From positions 14,006 to 78,005 of the forward strand of contig JBDRAL010000078.1 of assembly GCA_039793685.1 (NCBI GenBank): 64,000 bases of DNA, given 5' to 3'. Shown piece after piece: positions 62,391 to 64,000 of the stretch; the stretch's first letter is position 1, and every line of letters starts with the position of its first letter. Position numbers and translations under genes: made by a program. Origin of the DNA: JAAFHI01 sp039793685 (GTDB taxonomy: Bacteria; Acidobacteriota; Blastocatellia; Chloracidobacteriales; Chloracidobacteriaceae). The notes under the pieces are model-generated. The model made no database searches. It saw nothing but the letters and a program-made list of their open reading frames with translations, and was not told where the DNA came from.

Positions 62391-62843
62391 ATGGCAAATC
62401 ACGGTGGAAACGTTTGCGTCTGGCTGCACGGCGACGGGTTGTCGCCGAACGACGCGGCCCTGCGCGCCTATCCGGACGCCCCGACAATCTTCGTCTTCGA
62501 CGAGGAACTGCTCGCCGGGGAATACCGGCTGTCGTTCAAGCGGCTGTTTTTCATCTATGAATGCGTGGTCGATCTGTTCGACCGCATCGGCAATCCGGTG
62601 AAGGAAGCACGGCGTGGTCGCGTCCCCGCCGAAGTCATGGCATTCTGCCGCGAACACGGTCTGACGCGCATCGCGGTGACCGAAACCTACGCCCCACGTT
62701 TTCAAACCTTCCTCGCCGAATTCAAACGCGCCGGTTTCCACGTCGAAACGTTCGCCAAACCGAAGCTCGCGCACTATGATGGCGTCCCGAAACGGTTTAT
62801 GTCGTTTTGGAAGAAAATCGAGCGCGCCGCGTTCCAGGATTGA
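62391..62843 (+). CDS. Stand-alone photolyase N-terminal-like domain
   Basis: 150 residues. VCVWLHGDGLSPNDAALRAYPDAPTIFVFDEELLAGEYRLSFKRLFFIYECVVDL (about 7-61) resembles the Rossmann-like N-terminal domain of photolyases and cryptochromes, but no FAD domain follows. The 122-base leader is AT-rich, with TATAAT at 62339. The ATG has no clear Shine-Dalgarno sequence. It may be an uncoupled antenna-type domain or an unrelated Rossmann protein. The metallophosphoesterase gene follows at once. Confidence 0.65.
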   Translation: MANHGGNVCVWLHGDGLSPNDAALRAYPDAPTIFVFDEELLAGEYRLSFKRLFFIYECVVDLFDRIGNPVKEARRGRVPAEVMAFCREHGLTRIAVTETYAPRFQTFLAEFKRAGFHVETFAKPKLAHYDGVPKRFMSFWKKIERAAFQD

Positions 62844-62851
62844 CGAACCCG

Positions 62852-63754
62852 ATGGTGATGGAACTGACCCGTATGTGGAAACCCCGTGAGAAGAAGAAAA
62901 AACCTTCTTCGCCGCGCAGCCTGAAGCAGCGCGATGCACTCATCGAGTTCACGGCGGACCTGTTCGAACGCTCGCCCCTCGATCTTGAGGAAACCTACCG
63001 CTTCGAAGTGGATCGAAAGACGATTCCCGTCGTTGATCTGCCCCAGGAATTCGAGGGTTTCAGGATCGTCCAGCTTTCCGACATCCATCACAGCCCGTAT
63101 CTCTCGCTGGAACAACTGGAGGAAGCCGTCGAGGAAACCAACAAACTCGACGCCGACGTGGTGGTGCTGACCGGCGACTACATCACGCACACCTCGAAAT
63201 ACATCGACCCCTGCGCCGAATGCCTCGGCAAACTCAAGGCGAAGCACGGAATTTTCGCCGTTCTCGGCAATCACGACATCTGGGTCGGCGAGCAGGCGGT
63301 GGTAGATGCCTTCAAGCGCAACGGCATCGAAGTGCTGACCAACATCAACACGGCAATCTACATCGCGGGGCGGTTCATCTACATCTGCGGCCTCGGCGAC
63401 ACGACCACCCGCCACCACGATCTGCCCGCCGCGCTCAAGGGCACGCGCCAGCGCGACGCCCGCATCCTACTCTCGCACAATCCGAACATCATCAAGGAAG
63501 CCTCCCACGCGGAAATCGACCTCGTGCTGTCGGGCCACACCCACGGCGGTCAGTTTCACTTGCCGGTCGTCGGCGCGCCCATTGCGTTCAACCGGCACGG
63601 TAAAAAGTACACCCGCGGCCTCGCCCAGATGAAACAGACGCAGATTTACGTCAACCGGGGCCTCGGCACGATCTTCCTTCCGATCCGGTATCAGTGTCCG
63701 CCGGAAATCTCGCTCCTCACGCTCGCGCGGGCCGTCGAAGCGGAGGAGGAATAA
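62852..63754 (+). CDS. Metallophosphoesterase (YaeI-like)
   Basis: 300 residues. The calcineurin-type motifs occur in order: LSDIHHSP (about 74-81), LTGDYITH (about 106-113), LGNHDIW (about 137-143), LSHNPNI (about 205-211) and LSGHTHGGQF (about 225-234). These give two metal sites, as in YaeI-type phosphodiesterases. No signal peptide; a basic N-terminus (KPREKKKKP). In-frame ATGs at 62852, 62858 and 62873 leave the start open; I use the first after the previous stop. Confidence 0.88.
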   Translation: MVMELTRMWKPREKKKKPSSPRSLKQRDALIEFTADLFERSPLDLEETYRFEVDRKTIPVVDLPQEFEGFRIVQLSDIHHSPYLSLEQLEEAVEETNKLDADVVVLTGDYITHTSKYIDPCAECLGKLKAKHGIFAVLGNHDIWVGEQAVVDAFKRNGIEVLTNINTAIYIAGRFIYICGLGDTTTRHHDLPAALKGTRQRDARILLSHNPNIIKEASHAEIDLVLSGHTHGGQFHLPVVGAPIAFNRHGKKYTRGLAQMKQTQIYVNRGLGTIFLPIRYQCPPEISLLTLARAVEAEEE

Positions 63755-63755
63755 T

Positions 63756-63831
63756 TGAGAGTTGAGAATTGAGAATTGAGAGTTCTCACGGTTCTTGAAA
63801 TTCTCAATTCTGGATTCTGAATTCTCAATTG
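63756..63831. repeat. Inverted GAATTGA/TCAATTC repeat locus
   Basis: Left array 63757-63782 (GAGAGTTGAGAATTGAG...) and right array 63799-63830 (AATTCTCAATTC...) are reverse complements around a short loop. The right arm ends three bases before the ATG of the interrupted gene at 63834. Confidence 0.85.
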
Positions 63832-63833
63832 AT

Positions 63834-63874
63834 ATGGCTTCCCGTCCGACCAATCGCGACAGCGGCATTCTCAA
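63834..63874 (+). pseudogene. 5' fragment of a gene cut by the IS element
   Basis: An ATG directly after the repeat array opens a frame MASRPTNRDSGILN that then runs into the IS3-type end at 63875 and stops at 63905. The start, 3 bases after a repeat array, copies the pattern of other genes here (kinase at 57179), so it is probably the start of a real gene now interrupted. Confidence 0.45.
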
Positions 63875-64000
63875 TGACCTGCTTCCCTTAAACGGGTCCA
63901 TGTAAAATGTGAGTCCGAAGCCTTTGAGAAGGGACGGACTGCCGTGAAAAAGAAGCACCACAAAGCGGAAGAAATCATCGCGAAACTGCGCGAGGTCGAG
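63875..64000 (+). mobile_element. Left end of an IS3-family-type insertion sequence (partial)
   Basis: TGACCTGCTTCCC at 63875 fits the TGACCTGC-type terminal repeats that I recall for some IS3-family elements. It is followed at the usual distance by a transposase OrfA start. The element continues past the window, so the right end and target duplication cannot be seen. Confidence 0.65.
63944..64000 (+). CDS. IS3-type transposase OrfA, N-terminus (partial)
   Basis: Nineteen residues are visible from a GTG at 63944, preceded by AAGGGA. KAEEIIAKLREVE matches the start of IS3-family OrfA helix-turn-helix proteins, which usually read (F/Y)xxEQIIxxLREAE. The gene runs off the right edge. Confidence 0.7.
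   Translation, partial: MKKKHHKAEEIIAKLREVE

Overview
The window is 64 kb of high-GC, densely coded bacterial chromosome with about 75 protein genes on both strands. I see no rRNA, no tRNA and no CRISPR array. The gene repertoire points to a Gram-negative-type, free-living bacterium: several secreted proteins with signal peptides or a lipobox, TonB C-terminal-type domains, a FecR-domain protein with a Gly/Tyr-rich tail, a sigma-54 response regulator, an ECF sigma/anti-sigma pair and PrkA. My best guess is Acidobacteriota (Blastocatellia-like), by recall of similar gene types and not by any search.

Layout. 1-2.6 kb: the C-terminal half of SbcC, a secreted protein and a cupin. 2.6-3.8 kb: small hypotheticals, including one strikingly AT-rich gene. 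3.9-15.3 kb: a long minus-strand block with a TrmO-like protein, a bPH2 protein, DUF1697, a run of short conserved hypotheticals (DUF7691, S24/S26-like, Cys-rich), a wax-synthase-like membrane protein, TrmL, an AIM24 protein and an M16 peptidase. 15.5-36.6 kb: housekeeping and accessory genes (GpmA, a TDP2-like EEP hydrolase, TMEM175, FecR, a GT-C glycosyltransferase, YgfZ, two M28 peptidases, a macro-domain protein, a PhrB-type photolyase, EamA, a ferredoxin, MoeA, the ECF sigma/anti-sigma pair and a GGR-type flavoprotein). 37.9-45.3 kb: FabF, DoxX, DUF1361, MOSC, a nucleotidyltransferase/small-protein pair, a sigma-54 regulator and AroA. 46.1-49.4 kb: a PrkA kinase interrupted by a 455-residue LAGLIDADG intein. 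50.4-58.9 kb: a same-strand signalling and redox cluster. 59-64 kb: an HtrA-type protease, DUF4870, an ATP-grasp protein, a stand-alone photolyase N-domain, a metallophosphoesterase, and an IS3-type element that enters at the right edge and cuts a gene.

The most unusual region is 52.3-57.0 kb. A coiled-coil protein, a ferredoxin-reductase-like flavoprotein without a normal NAD(P) site, a [2Fe-2S] ferredoxin, a V4R protein, a Pro-rich protein with three copies of a short FF...W motif, a phycobiliprotein-like globin without the usual chromophore cysteine, and a second V4R protein follow each other on one strand. A two-domain response regulator precedes them and a Ser/Thr kinase follows. I read this as a candidate tetrapyrrole- or bilin-related redox/sensory assembly in an organism that shows no phycobilisome genes here.

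A second theme is non-coding. At least fifteen intergenic sites carry short tandem repeats, mostly of 7-base units. The unit sequence differs from site to site, but many sites have the same design of a repeat array and its inverted counterpart. Several arrays end within about 20 bases of a start codon that has no visible Shine-Dalgarno sequence.
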